The notes: generated by a model not told the origin, from the letters alone. A DNA stretch of 64,000 nucleotides from CAVPTL01 sp963794415 (GCA_963794415.1 CAWCDI010000001.1:124001-188000), one strand, 5' to 3'. Positions 8,887 through 20,786 are shown, numbered from the stretch's first letter. Made by a program: numbers and translations.

Positions 8887-10183
8887 CGCCGCCGAGGCGC
8901 AGGTGTGCGAGGCCATCGCGGCCCGCGCCGACGAGCTGGTCGAGCTCACCCGGAGGCTGGTCGGGTTCGACACGCGCCCGCCCACGCCCGAGGAGCCCTG
9001 CCACCAGGAGGCCGACCTCCAGCACTACCTGGCCGACCGCCTGCGCGCGGCCGGTGCAGCAGTCGAGGTCGCGGAGCCCGACGTCGCCGCCATGGCCGCG
9101 CACGACATGATCCCGCCCGGATTCAGCTTTGCGGGCCGCCCGCAGCTGGTCGCGCGGTTTGCGGGATCGGGCGACGGCCGCACGCTCCTCTTCAACGGCC
9201 ACGTCGATACGGTGGGCGTCGAGCCGCGCGACCGCTGGCGGTTCGATCCGCTGGCCGGCACCGTCGCCGACGGCGCAGTGCACGGCCGCGGGGCGTGCGA
9301 CATGAAAGGCGGCGTCGCCTGCATGGTGTTCGCCGCCGAGGTGCTCGCGAGCCTCGGGATCGGCCTCCACGGCGACCTCATCGTGAACACCGTGACCGAG
9401 GAGGAGTCCACCGGCGCGGGCGGGCTCGTCACGGCGCGGACGATCACGGCCGACGGCGCGATCGTGCCCGAGCCGAGCGGCCTCGATGTGTGGATCGCCT
9501 GTCGCGGCAGCCTGCTTCACCGCATCACGGTGACGGGCCGCGCCGGGCACGCGGGCATCGCACCGCGCCACCCCGGCGACGGCGGCGCCGTGAACGCGAT
9601 CGAGAAGATGGCGGTGGTGCTCGACGCGATCCGCCGCCTGCGCGAGGAGTGGTCGCTGCGCGCCCGCCACCCGTACCTCTCGCCCGCCGACTGCGTGCCC
9701 ACCATCATCACCGGCGGCGAGTGGCTCGTGAGCTATCCCGAGACGTGCGTGCTCGACTGCCACATCGAGTACCTCCCCGGCGAGGCCGACGCGGCCGGCT
9801 ACGGGAGCAGGGTGGACGCCGAGTTCCGCGACTGGATCGCGCGGGCAGCCAACGCCGATCCGTGGCTGGCCGCCCACCCGCCGGTGATCGAGTCGGTGGC
9901 GGGCGCGGTGCCCCCGGCCGAGGTGCCCGCCGACGATCCGCTGGTGGTCGCCGCGCTGGGTGCAAGCCGCGCGATCCATCCGCCGGCCGCGCTCGCCGGG
10001 CTCGACAACTGGCACGACGGCGCGACGCTCACGGTGGAGGGCGGCATCCCTGCGGTCTGCCTCGGCCCCGGCAGCATCCACGAGGCCCACACGCTCACCG
10101 AGCACGTGCCCATCAGCGAGCTCGTTGCCTGCTCTCAGGCACTCGCGCTGGCGGCCCTCCGGTTCACCAGCGAGGCCGGGTGA
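8870..10183 (+). CDS. M20 family metallopeptidase (ArgE/DapE/CPG2 type)
   Basis: This is a cytosolic dizinc amidohydrolase/peptidase of about 437 residues. Zinc-site motifs are NGHVDTVG (His, Asp), GRGACDMKGG (bridging Asp), NTVTEEESTGAGG (catalytic Glu pair), PEPSG, and a C-terminal GPGSIHEAHTLTEHV (His). A dimerisation insert occupies about residues 215-330. No ATG fits. CTG 8870 has a strong AGGAG seven bases upstream, while GTG 8903 is the first common start and leaves the N-terminal helix intact. It overlaps the regulator's last codons and the next gene by GTGA. ArgE-like deacylation or dipeptide cleavage cannot be told apart. Confidence 0.87.
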   Translation: MTRLNSAAEAQVCEAIAARADELVELTRRLVGFDTRPPTPEEPCHQEADLQHYLADRLRAAGAAVEVAEPDVAAMAAHDMIPPGFSFAGRPQLVARFAGSGDGRTLLFNGHVDTVGVEPRDRWRFDPLAGTVADGAVHGRGACDMKGGVACMVFAAEVLASLGIGLHGDLIVNTVTEEESTGAGGLVTARTITADGAIVPEPSGLDVWIACRGSLLHRITVTGRAGHAGIAPRHPGDGGAVNAIEKMAVVLDAIRRLREEWSLRARHPYLSPADCVPTIITGGEWLVSYPETCVLDCHIEYLPGEADAAGYGSRVDAEFRDWIARAANADPWLAAHPPVIESVAGAVPPAEVPADDPLVVAALGASRAIHPPAALAGLDNWHDGATLTVEGGIPAVCLGPGSIHEAHTLTEHVPISELVACSQALALAALRFTSEAG

Positions 10184-11069
10184 AGCGCCGCCTCCAGATC
10201 GAGGACGGCCGCTTCGGGATCGACACAGAGACGATCGGAGCGGGGGAGCAGGCCGTCGTCGTGCTCCACGGCGGCCCGGGAGTCGGCTCCGACTACCTGC
10301 GCCGCTTCGAGGAGCTCGCATCCGGCGACCGCCGCATCGTGTTCTACGACCAGCTCGGCGGAGGCACCTCCGACTGGCCCGGCGAGACCTACGAGTGGAC
10401 GGTGCAGCGGTTCGTGGACGAGCTCGAGGAGGTGCGCACGCAGCTCGGCCTCGGCTCGATGCACCTCATCGGCCAGTCGTGGGGCGGCTGCCTGGCGCTG
10501 CAGTACGCCCTCGACCACCCCGCGCACGTGCAGAGCCTGGTGCTCTCGAACACCGGCTCGAGCATCCCGCTCGCCTACTCCGAGATGCACCGGCTGCGCC
10601 GCGAGCTAGGCCCCGCCGCCTTCGCCGCGATGCTGAAGCACGAGGCGGCCGGCACGCTTGATGATCCCGAGTACCGCGCGCTGGTGCACGAGCTCGAGAT
10701 CCGCCATCTGCGGCGCTCCACGCCGTGGACGCACGAGCGGGCGTCAGCCGAGTGGCAGGCGCTCGTGGCAGAGCACGACTTCGAGACCGTCGGCCCCGCC
10801 TACGAGGCGATGTGGGGGCCGCACGAGTACCTCTGCACGGGTGAGCTCCTCACCTTCGACGTCACCGCCCGCCTCCCCGAGATCGCCGTGCCGGCGCTCA
10901 TCGTCGCCGGGCTCCACGACGAGGCCACCGTCGAGGGCCACCAGGTGCTCGCCGACGGCATCGCCGACAACGAGTTCGTCATCTTCGGCAACTCGAGCCA
11001 CCTGATCCTCTGGGAGAAGGAAGCGGAGGCATACCTCGCCGTCATCCGCGACTTCCTCGACCGCCGGCG

Positions 11070-11073
<4 letters not shown>
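10180..11073 (+). CDS. Proline iminopeptidase-type alpha/beta hydrolase (S33)
   Basis: This 297-residue alpha/beta hydrolase has the prolyl-aminopeptidase oxyanion motif HGGPG (30-34), YDQLGGGTSDWP, nucleophile elbow GQSWGG (Ser100), the acid Asp in AGLHDEAT and the catalytic His in NSSHLILWE. Its helical cap lies around residues 125-215. The GTG start at 10180 overlaps the M20 stop. It should remove N-terminal residues, often proline, from small imported peptides. It ends in a CTAG shared with the opposing OppF gene. Confidence 0.88.
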
Positions 11074-13173
<2,100 letters not shown>

Positions 13174-13177
<4 letters not shown>

Positions 13178-14145
13178 GCGGGCCGGATCCGGGGATCGAG
13201 GCGGGCGTAGATCACGTCAACCACGGCGTTTGCCAGCACGATGAAGAACGCGCCGTAGATGATGGTCGCCATGATCACCGGAAGGTCGAGGTTGGTGATC
13301 GCGTTGTAGGTGAGGTAGCCGATGCCGGGGAGGCTGAACACGACCTCCACCAGCAGGGCGCCGCCGCCCACCAGGGCGCCGAAGTCGAGGCCGAAGAGGC
13401 TCACGAACGTGATCATCGAGGTGCGCAGGATGTGCTTCGTCCACACCGACCGCTCGGTGAGGCCCTTCGACCGCGCCGTGCGGATGAAGTCGTCGTTCTG
13501 CACCTCGAGCAGGCTCGAGCGAAGCACGCGCGAGTAGAAGCCGATGTAGAGCACGGCGAGCACGCACCACGGGATGATCAGGTGCAGCGCCCACTGCACC
13601 GGGCTGGTCGTGAACGGGACGTAGCCCAGCGGCGGCACCCATGAGAAGAGAAACGTGTCGTGCAGCTTGTCCTGCGTCACGAGGTTTGCCACCTCACCCA
13701 GCCAGAACACGGGCATGGAGATGCCGATCAGGCCGATCACCATGATCAGCGGGTCGATGAACGTGCCCTTGAAGACGGCTGCGGTGAGCCCCATCGCAAT
13801 CGAGAAGACCACCCAGATCACCGCGGCCCCGAACACCAGCGAGAGCGTGATGGGCGCCGCTGCCTTCAGCTCGGGGATCACCAGCAGGCCGCGGTTGGAG
13901 TACGACACGAGGTCGCGGGCGATGAAGAGGTGGTTCATCATCAGCACGTACTGCACGGGCAGGGGGCGGTCGAGCCCAAACTCCTTCGTGATCTGGTGGA
14001 TGGTGGCGGGGTCGGGGTTTCGGCCGGCCATCTGGCGGGCCGGGTCAACGCCGGGGATGGCGAAGAAGATGAGAAACGTCAGCACCGAGATCGCAAACAT
14101 CACGAAGATGGCCCCGATCGTGCGCCTGACGATGAACGCGCCCAT
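13174..14145 (-). CDS. Oligopeptide/dipeptide ABC transporter permease (OppB/DppB type)
   Basis: This is a 323-residue inner-membrane permease. The N-terminal helix IGAIFVMFAISVLTFLIFF is followed by the conserved LGLDRPLPVQY-type periplasmic loop (here FGLDRPLPVQYVLMM), five further membrane helices and the EAA-type loop DDFIRTARSKGLTERSVWTKH. C-terminal GIGYLTYNAITNLDLPVIM is characteristic of the family. The ATG overlaps the OppC stop by one base. Confidence 0.93.
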
Positions 14146-15185
14146 CAGTTATCGACGCGGAGCTTGGCCCGCGGGTCGAGGGCATCGCGCACGCCGTCGC
14201 CGAAGACGTTGAGCGTCAGCACCGTGATGACGATCATGATGCCCGGGGCGATCGAGACCCACGGGCGGGTGTAGAGCAGGTCCTGGCCGTCGTCGATGAT
14301 GGTGCCCCAGCTGGCGTTCGGCGGCTGGACACCGATGCCGAGGAACGAGAGCGCCGACTCGGTGAGGATGTTGGTGGCGATGATCAGCGGGAAGAGCACG
14401 ATGATCACGGTAATCACGTTTGGCAATACCTCACGAAGGATCAGCCGCAGGTTGGATGCGCCCTGGCCTATAGCAGCCTCGACGAATTCTTTTTCGCGTA
14501 CTGACAGTACGTGGCCGCGAATTGGCCGCGCGAGGTAGGGCACATAGATGATGCCGATGATGAAAATTGGCAGCCAGAGGCTCGAGGGGTTCACCGAGAA
14601 GGGGCCGATGGAGATGCCCGAGGTCTGGAGCACGGTCGCAAGCGCGATCGCGAGGAGGTAGACGGGGAAGGCCCAGACCACATCGAGGAGTCGCGAGATG
14701 ATGCTGTCGGTCGCGCCGCCGAAGAAGCCGGCGATGAGGCCGCAGATGGTGGCGAGGATCGTGCAGACGATGGCCGAGCCGAAGCCGACCTCGAGCGATG
14801 CGCGCCCGCCGTAGAGCACGCGGGCCATCACGTCGCGGCCCAGCGGATCGGCTCCCAGAAAGTAGTTGCGCTTCCAGGTGGGCCCGATCGGCGTCTCGCC
14901 GAGGCCCAGCTTGCCGCCGCCCTGCTGGATGACCGACTCCTTCTTGCCGTTGATCACGGTGGTCGCGTTCGGGCTGGCCGTGAAGGGGTCGGTGTGGGCG
15001 ATGTGCGAGGCGTAGACCGGCGCGAGGAGCGCGCTCAGCAGCACCAGCAGGAACACGAAGCCAGCCGCCATCGCCGACTTGTTACGCCGCAACCGACGCG
15101 CAGCGAGCTTGTAGGGGTTCCCGCCCGTCGCATCGATCTCGTCTGCGACGAAGAACCGTGCGTCGGTGTCTGCACTGACTGCCAC
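14145..15185 (-). CDS. Oligopeptide/dipeptide ABC transporter permease (OppC/DppC type)
   Basis: This is a 346-residue permease and the first gene of the minus-strand transporter operon, with GTG start at 15185. It has the OppC N-terminal domain (AARRLRRNKSAMAAGFVFLLVLL), LGADPLGRDVMARVLYGGRASL, six membrane helices and the EAA loop EKEFVEAAIGQGASNLRLILREVLP. It is divergent from the binding-protein gene at 15318, with a 132-base shared control region. Confidence 0.93.
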   Translation of the reverse strand: MAVSADTDARFFVADEIDATGGNPYKLAARRLRRNKSAMAAGFVFLLVLLSALLAPVYASHIAHTDPFTASPNATTVINGKKESVIQQGGGKLGLGETPIGPTWKRNYFLGADPLGRDVMARVLYGGRASLEVGFGSAIVCTILATICGLIAGFFGGATDSIISRLLDVVWAFPVYLLAIALATVLQTSGISIGPFSVNPSSLWLPIFIIGIIYVPYLARPIRGHVLSVREKEFVEAAIGQGASNLRLILREVLPNVITVIIVLFPLIIATNILTESALSFLGIGVQPPNASWGTIIDDGQDLLYTRPWVSIAPGIMIVITVLTLNVFGDGVRDALDPRAKLRVDN

Positions 15186-15317
15186 CCGGCCACACTAGCA
15201 GTCTCCAGAGCCCTTGACCATCCCGTCGGCGTCGCTCTGTAGCAGACAAACTCGCTGCCTAACTTTTCCCCATTTTCGACGTATATAGAGCCGTTCGGAC
15301 AAACCCTAGGAGGTTGT

Positions 15318-17036
15318 ATGTCCCAGAAGCTGAGGCGGCTCGCGCTCATGAGCGCGATCGGCGGAGCGGTGTGTCTGACCGCTGCTTGCGGCGGTGGCAG
15401 CAGCTCGAGCACTGCGAGCAGCGGCACCACGACCGGTGCCACGAATTCGAATGCGAGCCATGTGGGCGGCACTCTGAACCTCATGGCCGAGTCCAGCCCG
15501 GACTCCATCGATCCGGCATTCGCGTATGAAGTTCAGTCGTGGGACTACATCCACATGCTCTACGACGGCCTGGTGGGCTACAAGGAAGTCGGCGGACTGC
15601 ATTCCACCGACGTCGTGCCCGACCTGGCCACGGCGCTGCCGGTGATCTCCGACGGCGGCAAGACCTACACGTTCACCCTTCGCAAGGGCATCGAGTACTC
15701 CGACGGCACGCCCGTCAAGGCGAGCGACTTCAAGACGTCGATGGAGCGGCTCTGGAAGGCGGCTTCGCCCGCGCCGTACTACCGCGACATCGTGGGCGGC
15801 ACCCAGTGTGACGCCAAGCCCACCACCTGCAACCTCACGGGCATCACGACCGACGACGCGACCGGCAAGATCACGATCAAGCTGACGTCCGCCGACGGCG
15901 AGCTCACCGATCAGCTCGGCCTTCCGTTCGCGGCCCTCACGCCGCCCGGCCAGCCCGACAAGGACGTCGGCACCAAGCCGATCCCGACCACGGGCCCGTA
16001 CATGATCAAGTCGTTCGCGCCGTCCACCGGCATCGTGCTGGTGCGAAACCCGCACTTCCACGTGTGGTCGAAGGACGCACAGCCTGCGGGCTACCCCGAC
16101 ACCATCAACTGGAAGTGGGGCGTGAGCAACGAGGCCGAGGTCAACGCCGTGCAGAACGGCCAGACGGACTGGTTCTACGACAACCCGCCGCCCGACCGGC
16201 TCTCCGAGCTCGCGACGAAGTACCCGAATCAGATCCACGTCGAGCCGTCGCTCGGCACCTACTGGACGTTTTTGAACACGCGGATCCCGCCGTTCAACAA
16301 CGTCAAGGCCCGGCAGGCAGTCAACTACGCGGTTGACCGAAACGCCGTCATCAAGCTCTGGGGCGGCCCCGGCATCGCGACGCCGACCTGCCAGATCGTT
16401 CCGTCGGCAATGCCCGGCGGTTCCCCGAGCTACTGCCCGTACACGTCGGGCGACAACACCTCGGGCGCCTACAACGGGCCTGACATGGCCAAGGCAAAGC
16501 AGCTGATCGCGGAGTCCGGCACCAAGGGTGACGCAGTGAAGCTGCTCACCGAGACGGTCTCCCCGGTCAACCAGATCGGCCAGTACATCCAGACCGTGCT
16601 GACCAGCCTCGGCTACAAGGTGACCCTGCATCAGCTCGCCCACGGCCCGTACTTCACGACCGCGGCGGACTCACGGCAGAACGTGAACGCAGGATGGGGC
16701 GACTGGTTCCCGGACTACCCGGTGGCCTCGAACTTCATCAACGTGCTCGAGAGCTGCACCTCGGTGCGGCTGAACACCACTGCCAACAACAACGCTTCGC
16801 TCTACTGCAACAAGAACATCCAGAAGCAGATCGAGGCGGCGCAGGCCACAGAGGCCAAGACGGGTGCAAGCTCGGCCTCCAACCAGTGGCATCAGATCGA
16901 CAAGGCCATCACCGACGACGCTCCGCACGTCGACATGTTCAACTCCAAGAACGTGTACTACGTGTCGGCGCGCCTCGGCAACTGGCAGAACAGCACCCAG
17001 TGGACGACGCTGCTCGACCAGCTCTGGGTCAAGTAG
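15318..17036 (+). CDS. Peptide ABC transporter substrate-binding lipoprotein (SBP family 5)
   Basis: This 572-residue binding protein has lipobox LTAAC near residue 24 and a Ser/Thr linker. Family-5 features are DSIDPAFAYEVQSWDYIHM, TYTFTLRKGIEYSDGTPVKA, IPTTGPYMIKSF and FNNVKARQAVNYAVDR. ATG 15318 has AGGAGG just upstream (15309-15314). It is divergent from oppC, so it is the natural partner of that importer. A paralogue lies at 4.6-6.3 kb. A strong terminator follows. Confidence 0.94.
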   Translation: MSQKLRRLALMSAIGGAVCLTAACGGGSSSSTASSGTTTGATNSNASHVGGTLNLMAESSPDSIDPAFAYEVQSWDYIHMLYDGLVGYKEVGGLHSTDVVPDLATALPVISDGGKTYTFTLRKGIEYSDGTPVKASDFKTSMERLWKAASPAPYYRDIVGGTQCDAKPTTCNLTGITTDDATGKITIKLTSADGELTDQLGLPFAALTPPGQPDKDVGTKPIPTTGPYMIKSFAPSTGIVLVRNPHFHVWSKDAQPAGYPDTINWKWGVSNEAEVNAVQNGQTDWFYDNPPPDRLSELATKYPNQIHVEPSLGTYWTFLNTRIPPFNNVKARQAVNYAVDRNAVIKLWGGPGIATPTCQIVPSAMPGGSPSYCPYTSGDNTSGAYNGPDMAKAKQLIAESGTKGDAVKLLTETVSPVNQIGQYIQTVLTSLGYKVTLHQLAHGPYFTTAADSRQNVNAGWGDWFPDYPVASNFINVLESCTSVRLNTTANNNASLYCNKNIQKQIEAAQATEAKTGASSASNQWHQIDKAITDDAPHVDMFNSKNVYYVSARLGNWQNSTQWTTLLDQLWVK

Positions 17037-17054
17037 CTCGCAGCTAAGCGGACT

Positions 17055-17087
17055 GGGGTGGTGCCCTTCAGGGGGCGCCACCCCTTT
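17055..17087 (+). terminator. Rho-independent-like terminator after the peptide-binding protein
   Basis: GGGGTGGTGCCC (17055-17066) pairs with GGGCGCCACCCC (17073-17084, one G-U wobble) over a short loop and is followed by TTT. It lies 18 bases after the stop. Confidence 0.8.
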
Positions 17088-17110
17088 CGCATCTCTGGGC
17101 CTCGGTGGGT

Positions 17111-17126
17111 ATAGCGCTTATGCTAT
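17111..17126. promoter_or_regulatory. Palindromic site ATAGC-N6-GCTAT near the start of a small membrane gene
   Basis: ATAGC and GCTAT form a dyad with TATGCT between and into the right arm. That TATGCT could be a -10 box for the 35-residue gene starting at 17144, so the site may be an operator over a promoter. No other copy was noted. Confidence 0.35.
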
Positions 17127-17143
17127 CATCGGCAGGAGATGAC

Positions 17144-17251
17144 ATGGTTCTCACGCCCAGACGAACGACCTTGATCCTTGTCGCACTGGTGATGCTTGGG
17201 TTTCTGAGCTGGTTCCTGACCGTGGCTGGTGTGCCCGGCCTGCCCATCTAG
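17144..17251 (+). CDS. Single-span small membrane protein (35 aa)
   Basis: A short ORF with a good Shine-Dalgarno (AGGAG at 17134-17138) begins MVLTPRRTTLILVALVML and ends GLPI-stop. It is one hydrophobic helix with a basic N-terminus, so the N-in orientation is likely. The stop is four bases before the start of the DUF1524 gene, suggesting cotranscription. No family is recognised, and small size keeps confidence moderate. Confidence 0.5.
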   Translation: MVLTPRRTTLILVALVMLGFLSWFLTVAGVPGLPI

Positions 17252-17255
17252 CTCG

Positions 17256-18083
17256 ATGCTGCGGAGATCGGCGTGGTCTCTGTTCGCATTGGCCCTCGGA
17301 GTCATCCTCGCCGTTGCCTGCGACTCCACGTCCGCACCGTCCACCACGAGTTCCACGACCACGCAGGCCGCGCCGGCGCCCTCGACCAAGGCCCAGCCGA
17401 AGCACAAGCACAAGAAGAAGCACCACGCCAGGCCGACGAAGAGCCATCACCCGAAGGCCGCCTCCCATCGGGCCGGGCCGGCCTGGACGGTGGCCCAGGC
17501 GCGCCGGGCGCTTCCGAAGCTCCGCGTCCACGCGTTCGGATCGATGGCCGCCTACTCGCGCGAACCCTTTGGGCCGGCCTGGGCAGACGTCAACCGAAAC
17601 GGCTGCGATACCCGCAACGACATTCTCAACCGCGACCTCGTGCACCGCACGTGGGAGTACTCCGACCACTGCGAGGTGAAGCGAGGGATTCTCCACGACC
17701 CGTACACCGGGCGCACCATCCACTTCGTGCGCGGAGTGGGCTCGTCGCTGGCAGTCCAGATCGACCACATGGTCGCCCTCGGCGATGCATGGGAGACGGG
17801 AGCCCGTGGCTGGAGCGCGGCGCGCCGGGAGGCGTTCGCGAACGATCCACGCGAGCTCATCGCGGTCAGCGGGTCGGCAAACGAGGAGAAGGGTGACGAC
17901 GACGCGGCGGAGTGGCTGCCGCCGCGGCGGGCGTTCGACTGCCAGTACGCCGCCGACCAGGTGATGATCAAGCGCACCTATCGGCTTTGGGTGACGCCGG
18001 CGGAGCGGGCTGCGCTCGCGAGCGCCCTACGGCGCTGCGGCTACCCGTCAACCGAGGGGGTGGAGTCGTCGGTCTCGGCGTAG
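17256..18083 (+). CDS. Secreted HNH nuclease family lipoprotein (DUF1524)
   Basis: This 275-residue protein has signal LFALALGVILAVAC with lipobox Cys at about 22, then a Lys/His-rich linker. The DUF1524/GmrSD C-terminal-like HNH domain covers residues 95-260: ADVNRNGCDTRNDILNRDL, QIDHMVALGDAWETGA (DHxxxL metal motif), FANDPRELIAVSGSANEEKG and RRAFDCQYAADQV. It is an extracellular or surface nuclease by family, probably DNA-degrading. ATG 17256 is preferred over upstream GTG 17229, which lies inside the small gene before it. Confidence 0.87.
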   Translation: MLRRSAWSLFALALGVILAVACDSTSAPSTTSSTTTQAAPAPSTKAQPKHKHKKKHHARPTKSHHPKAASHRAGPAWTVAQARRALPKLRVHAFGSMAAYSREPFGPAWADVNRNGCDTRNDILNRDLVHRTWEYSDHCEVKRGILHDPYTGRTIHFVRGVGSSLAVQIDHMVALGDAWETGARGWSAARREAFANDPRELIAVSGSANEEKGDDDAAEWLPPRRAFDCQYAADQVMIKRTYRLWVTPAERAALASALRRCGYPSTEGVESSVSA

Positions 18084-18086
18084 CCC

Positions 18087-18942
18087 TCAGCATGATCCGA
18101 GCTGGGCGAGAACCCAGCCGCCCATCCCGAAGTTCAAGTGCTCATCGGCAGGAGACACAGAGCTGTGCTCGCTGATTCTTCGCACGTCGGCTTCCAGCCC
18201 GCGAAGCCGCGACTGTACCTCTTGCAGTTCGCCGAGCGCCCGAGATCGCGGAGCTCGCGGAGGAGCGAGCCTCGACGCCGGCAATGTCATCCAGCGTGCT
18301 CGGCAGTCTGACGCTTCGCAGATGCTGATCTCGAGGAACTTCTGGGCGATCGCCGCCGTGATGATCGCGATGAACCCGATACCGACCAACATGACGACGA
18401 TCGCGATGATCCGGCTCGTCGTGGTGGTTGGGAGAGGTCTCCGTAGCCGACGGTCGTCATCGTGCTGATCGCCCACCAGATGCCGTCCCACGTCGAGACC
18501 TGCGGCCCTTCGGCTGACGCGAACGCAGCGCCGCCTCCCAAGGCTGTCAGTACCGCGAGGACTGCCGCAAATCTCACCGTCTGCCCGGTGGTCAGGCGCT
18601 GGACGACCTCGACCAGGCGCAGCAGCCGGAGCAGCCGCAGAAGCCGCAGAGCTGAGCGAGCTGAACGCTGGCCGGCACGATTGGAGGCGTGAAGATCACC
18701 ACGAGCGGTTCAAGCGGGTGCTCCACCATCCAGCGCCAGCGGTGCGGCGTGACGGCAAGGATGCAGATCAGCTCGGCGGCAAACACGAGCCAGATCACGA
18801 TGTTGAGCACCTCCGCGGCGACGTTCACCCATGAGTACCCGGTGCTTCGGTTCAGGAGCATGGACGGGATCACGAGGAGCGCGGCAATTGTCACCGGCCA
18901 CTCAAACCGCTTCTGCATTCGCGCCGTGCGATCTTCGTTCAT
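18087..18942 (-). pseudogene. Voltage-gated-like K+ channel, two frameshifts
   Basis: Repaired translation (about 285 residues) begins MNEDRTARMQKRFEWP and has early membrane helices, an Arg/Leu-rich S4-like run (LRLLRLLRLLRLVEVVQRL), a pore with selectivity filter TMTTVGYGDL, and inner helix RIIAIVVMLVGIGFIAIITAA. A coiled-coil-like tail (LGELQEVQSRLRGLEADVRRI) follows. Apparent single-base losses near 18650 and just after the filter near 18430 split it into three frames. The conserved motifs either side suggest sequence error. It converges on the DUF1524 gene. Confidence 0.8.
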
Positions 18943-18999
18943 CGCAGTGGGTGTTCGACACGAATCGCACGATGCCTCGCAGCGAAGCGGGTGGAGAGG

Positions 19000-19213
19000 C
19001 TAGTGAAATCCGCCGATGGCGACCGTCGAGATCGCCGCAGCAAACAGCACCGCGGCAATCACGAGCATCGCGACACGCGGGGCGCGGCAGGCAAAAAACC
19101 ATACGAGCGCGGCGCCGGCCAGTCCGATCCCAACCCACGAGAACACGAACCCGTTGCTTGTGTTGGTCGAAGCGCGGATGAGATCCGGGAGGTAGTACGG
19201 TGCGGCGCTCCAT
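19000..19213 (-). pseudogene. Small membrane protein, probably frameshifted
   Basis: From ATG 19213 (MERRTVLP) the reading shifts near 19185 into a frame encoding GFVFSWVGIGLAGAALVWFF and MLVIAAVLFAAAISTVAIGG before TAG at 19000. Two hydrophobic helices resemble small DUF-type membrane proteins, but the family is not recognised. The length is not a multiple of three, so one indel is required to join start and stop. Confidence 0.45.
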
Positions 19214-19233
19214 CAGCGGAACCGGATGCTCGG

Positions 19234-19392
19234 TTAGGCCGGGTCGCGCTGGAGCAGCCAGCCGGCGGCGAGCGCACCAAAGAAGAGAACCGCAGCCACG
19301 ATGGCGACCGCCGTCCACCCAGAGCTCAGGGCGAGAGCGCCAAGGGATCCACACGAGAAGACGAAGAGCCAGTAGAGCGACTTCGGTGTCAT
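19234..19392 (-). CDS. Small membrane protein (52 aa)
   Basis: Starting MTPKSLYWLFVFSCGSLGAL, this protein has two predicted helices (WLFVFSCGSLGALALSSG and AVAIVAAVLFFGALAAGWLL) and ends QRDPA. ATG 19392 follows GAGGG. It is next to the other small membrane protein on the same strand and may be cotranscribed. Function unknown. Confidence 0.55.
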   Translation of the reverse strand: MTPKSLYWLFVFSCGSLGALALSSGWTAVAIVAAVLFFGALAAGWLLQRDPA

Positions 19393-19478
19393 GCCCTCAA
19401 GGCTAACCGTCGGGCACATCTACCGCTAGCAGCGGCGAGCTAGCTCGGCCTTCGGCAGGCGGGTAGTCTTGACTCGGT

Positions 19479-19838
19479 ATGCAGGTCAGTGCCGTACCCG
19501 ACGCGTTCCACGAACCGCCTCCCGAATATCCAGCAGTCCGGCTCATCGCCCGCATGCTGGTCGTGCTGTTCGCGCTATGGGCGGCGGCCGGGAGCTTCAT
19601 GATCCTCAGCGGCCGGGTGGTGCCCGCAGATCTCGACTCCTGGGCAGGACGGATCATCATCCTTCTCTCCGTATGGGCGATCGCGGTATGTCCGGTGGCG
19701 CTCGTTGGCTGGAAAGCGATTCAGCTGTCGATCGGTCGCGGGCGTGCGACCAGGAGCCTGTGGACGCTGAGTTGGCTGGCGTTCTTCGGGCTCGCGTTCA
19801 TCCCGACGATCATCGGCGCGTTCGGGGCCGCGAGGTAA
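19479..19838 (+). CDS. Hypothetical membrane protein (119 aa)
   Basis: Three hydrophobic segments are seen: ARMLVVLFALWAAAGSFMIL, RIIILLSVWAIAVCPVALVG and LSWLAFFGLAFIPTIIGAFG. The N-terminal 25 residues are soluble and proline-rich. No family recognised. Its 3' end overlaps the last codons of the minus-strand reading that follows, which may mean that gene really ends earlier. Confidence 0.6.
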   Translation: MQVSAVPDAFHEPPPEYPAVRLIARMLVVLFALWAAAGSFMILSGRVVPADLDSWAGRIIILLSVWAIAVCPVALVGWKAIQLSIGRGRATRSLWTLSWLAFFGLAFIPTIIGAFGAAR

Positions 19839-20633
19839 CCACCGCCAGACTGTCCGACCGAGGCTGTCGGGCTAGCGGATCCGCGCGTTCCATCTCGCGG
19901 GCGTCGAATGGGCGGCATACGCCGCCTCCGGTGCTGAACTTCGGTGCAGCAGACCATCCGCTTCGCACGGCAGCGTCGCGCGCGATCGTCAGGGCAGCGA
20001 TCCGCGCCTGCCCAGAGCTTGTTGCCGATACGCGGATGACTGCCACTGCGGTCGCGACGGGCATTGCCCACCCGGCCGGCCCGCCCTCTCGGCTGCGCAC
20101 CGAAAATGGAGACGTAAACGTCTCGAGCACGTCCACGAGCTCGCACTCGGGCTGGGATCTCACGGAGTCGATCCAGCGTTGGCGCTCCACGGTCATCGGC
20201 CCGAGCCAGCCGTTGTCGCCACTGTTGTTGATATTGGCCTCAAGGAGAACGTCCCACGCGATGGACTCGCCCCGGGCCAGCTGGTCGACAAACTCCCAGC
20301 CGGGCACGCGACGCGGCAAGATCGGCAGCGCATTCTCGAGCGGTTCGTGCTCGGTTGGGATCTCTCCGGCGGTGTACGGCGTGTGGTGGGCGCCGGCGGT
20401 TGATCACAGACTCGGGCAGCTCGCGTTCGTGCCCACAGCAACGCATCGTCGAGTCCCAGGCCGTCGACCGGAGCGTCGGGATGGTCGCGGGTCGATTCGC
20501 CGGGCGGCTCCGGCCACTCACCGATGTGAACGGTGAAGACGCCGAGTGCGAGCTCGCCGAGCTCGTCCTTTCCTACCTCCTCGAGTACATACGCGATCCA
20601 GGCGTGGCGGCGGTGGTCGTCCGTGGCGCTCAT
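19810..20633 (-). pseudogene. Hypothetical protein, frame-disrupted
   Basis: ATG 20633 has GGGAGG upstream and encodes MSATDDHRRHAWIAYVLEEV and LGLDDALLWAR. The reading then moves frame near 20430 and again near 20385, continuing PYTAGEIPTEHEPLENALP, VPGWEFVDQLARGESIAWDV and GWLGPMTVERQRWIDSVRS. The composition and acidic helical stretches look coding, but no family is recognised. The last 60 residues are low complexity and the true stop may lie before 19838. Confidence 0.45.
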
Positions 20634-20786
20634 CTCACGCCTCCCTTCCAGGGGGAAGGAGCGAACCCATCGCGCGCTGAGGTCTCGGCGGCAACGCGCG
20701 GCGGATCGAATGTCGTGGCCATGGCTCGAATCTAGCTCGATGAGGGACCGCGCGCCGATTCTGAATAGGCAGGCTAGGCTTGGCGT

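Noticed and set aside
8840..10321. 493-codon minus-strand reading opposite the M20 peptidase
   Set aside because: Low-complexity Arg/Gly/Ala composition with no motif; the plus strand carries all M20 metal ligands.
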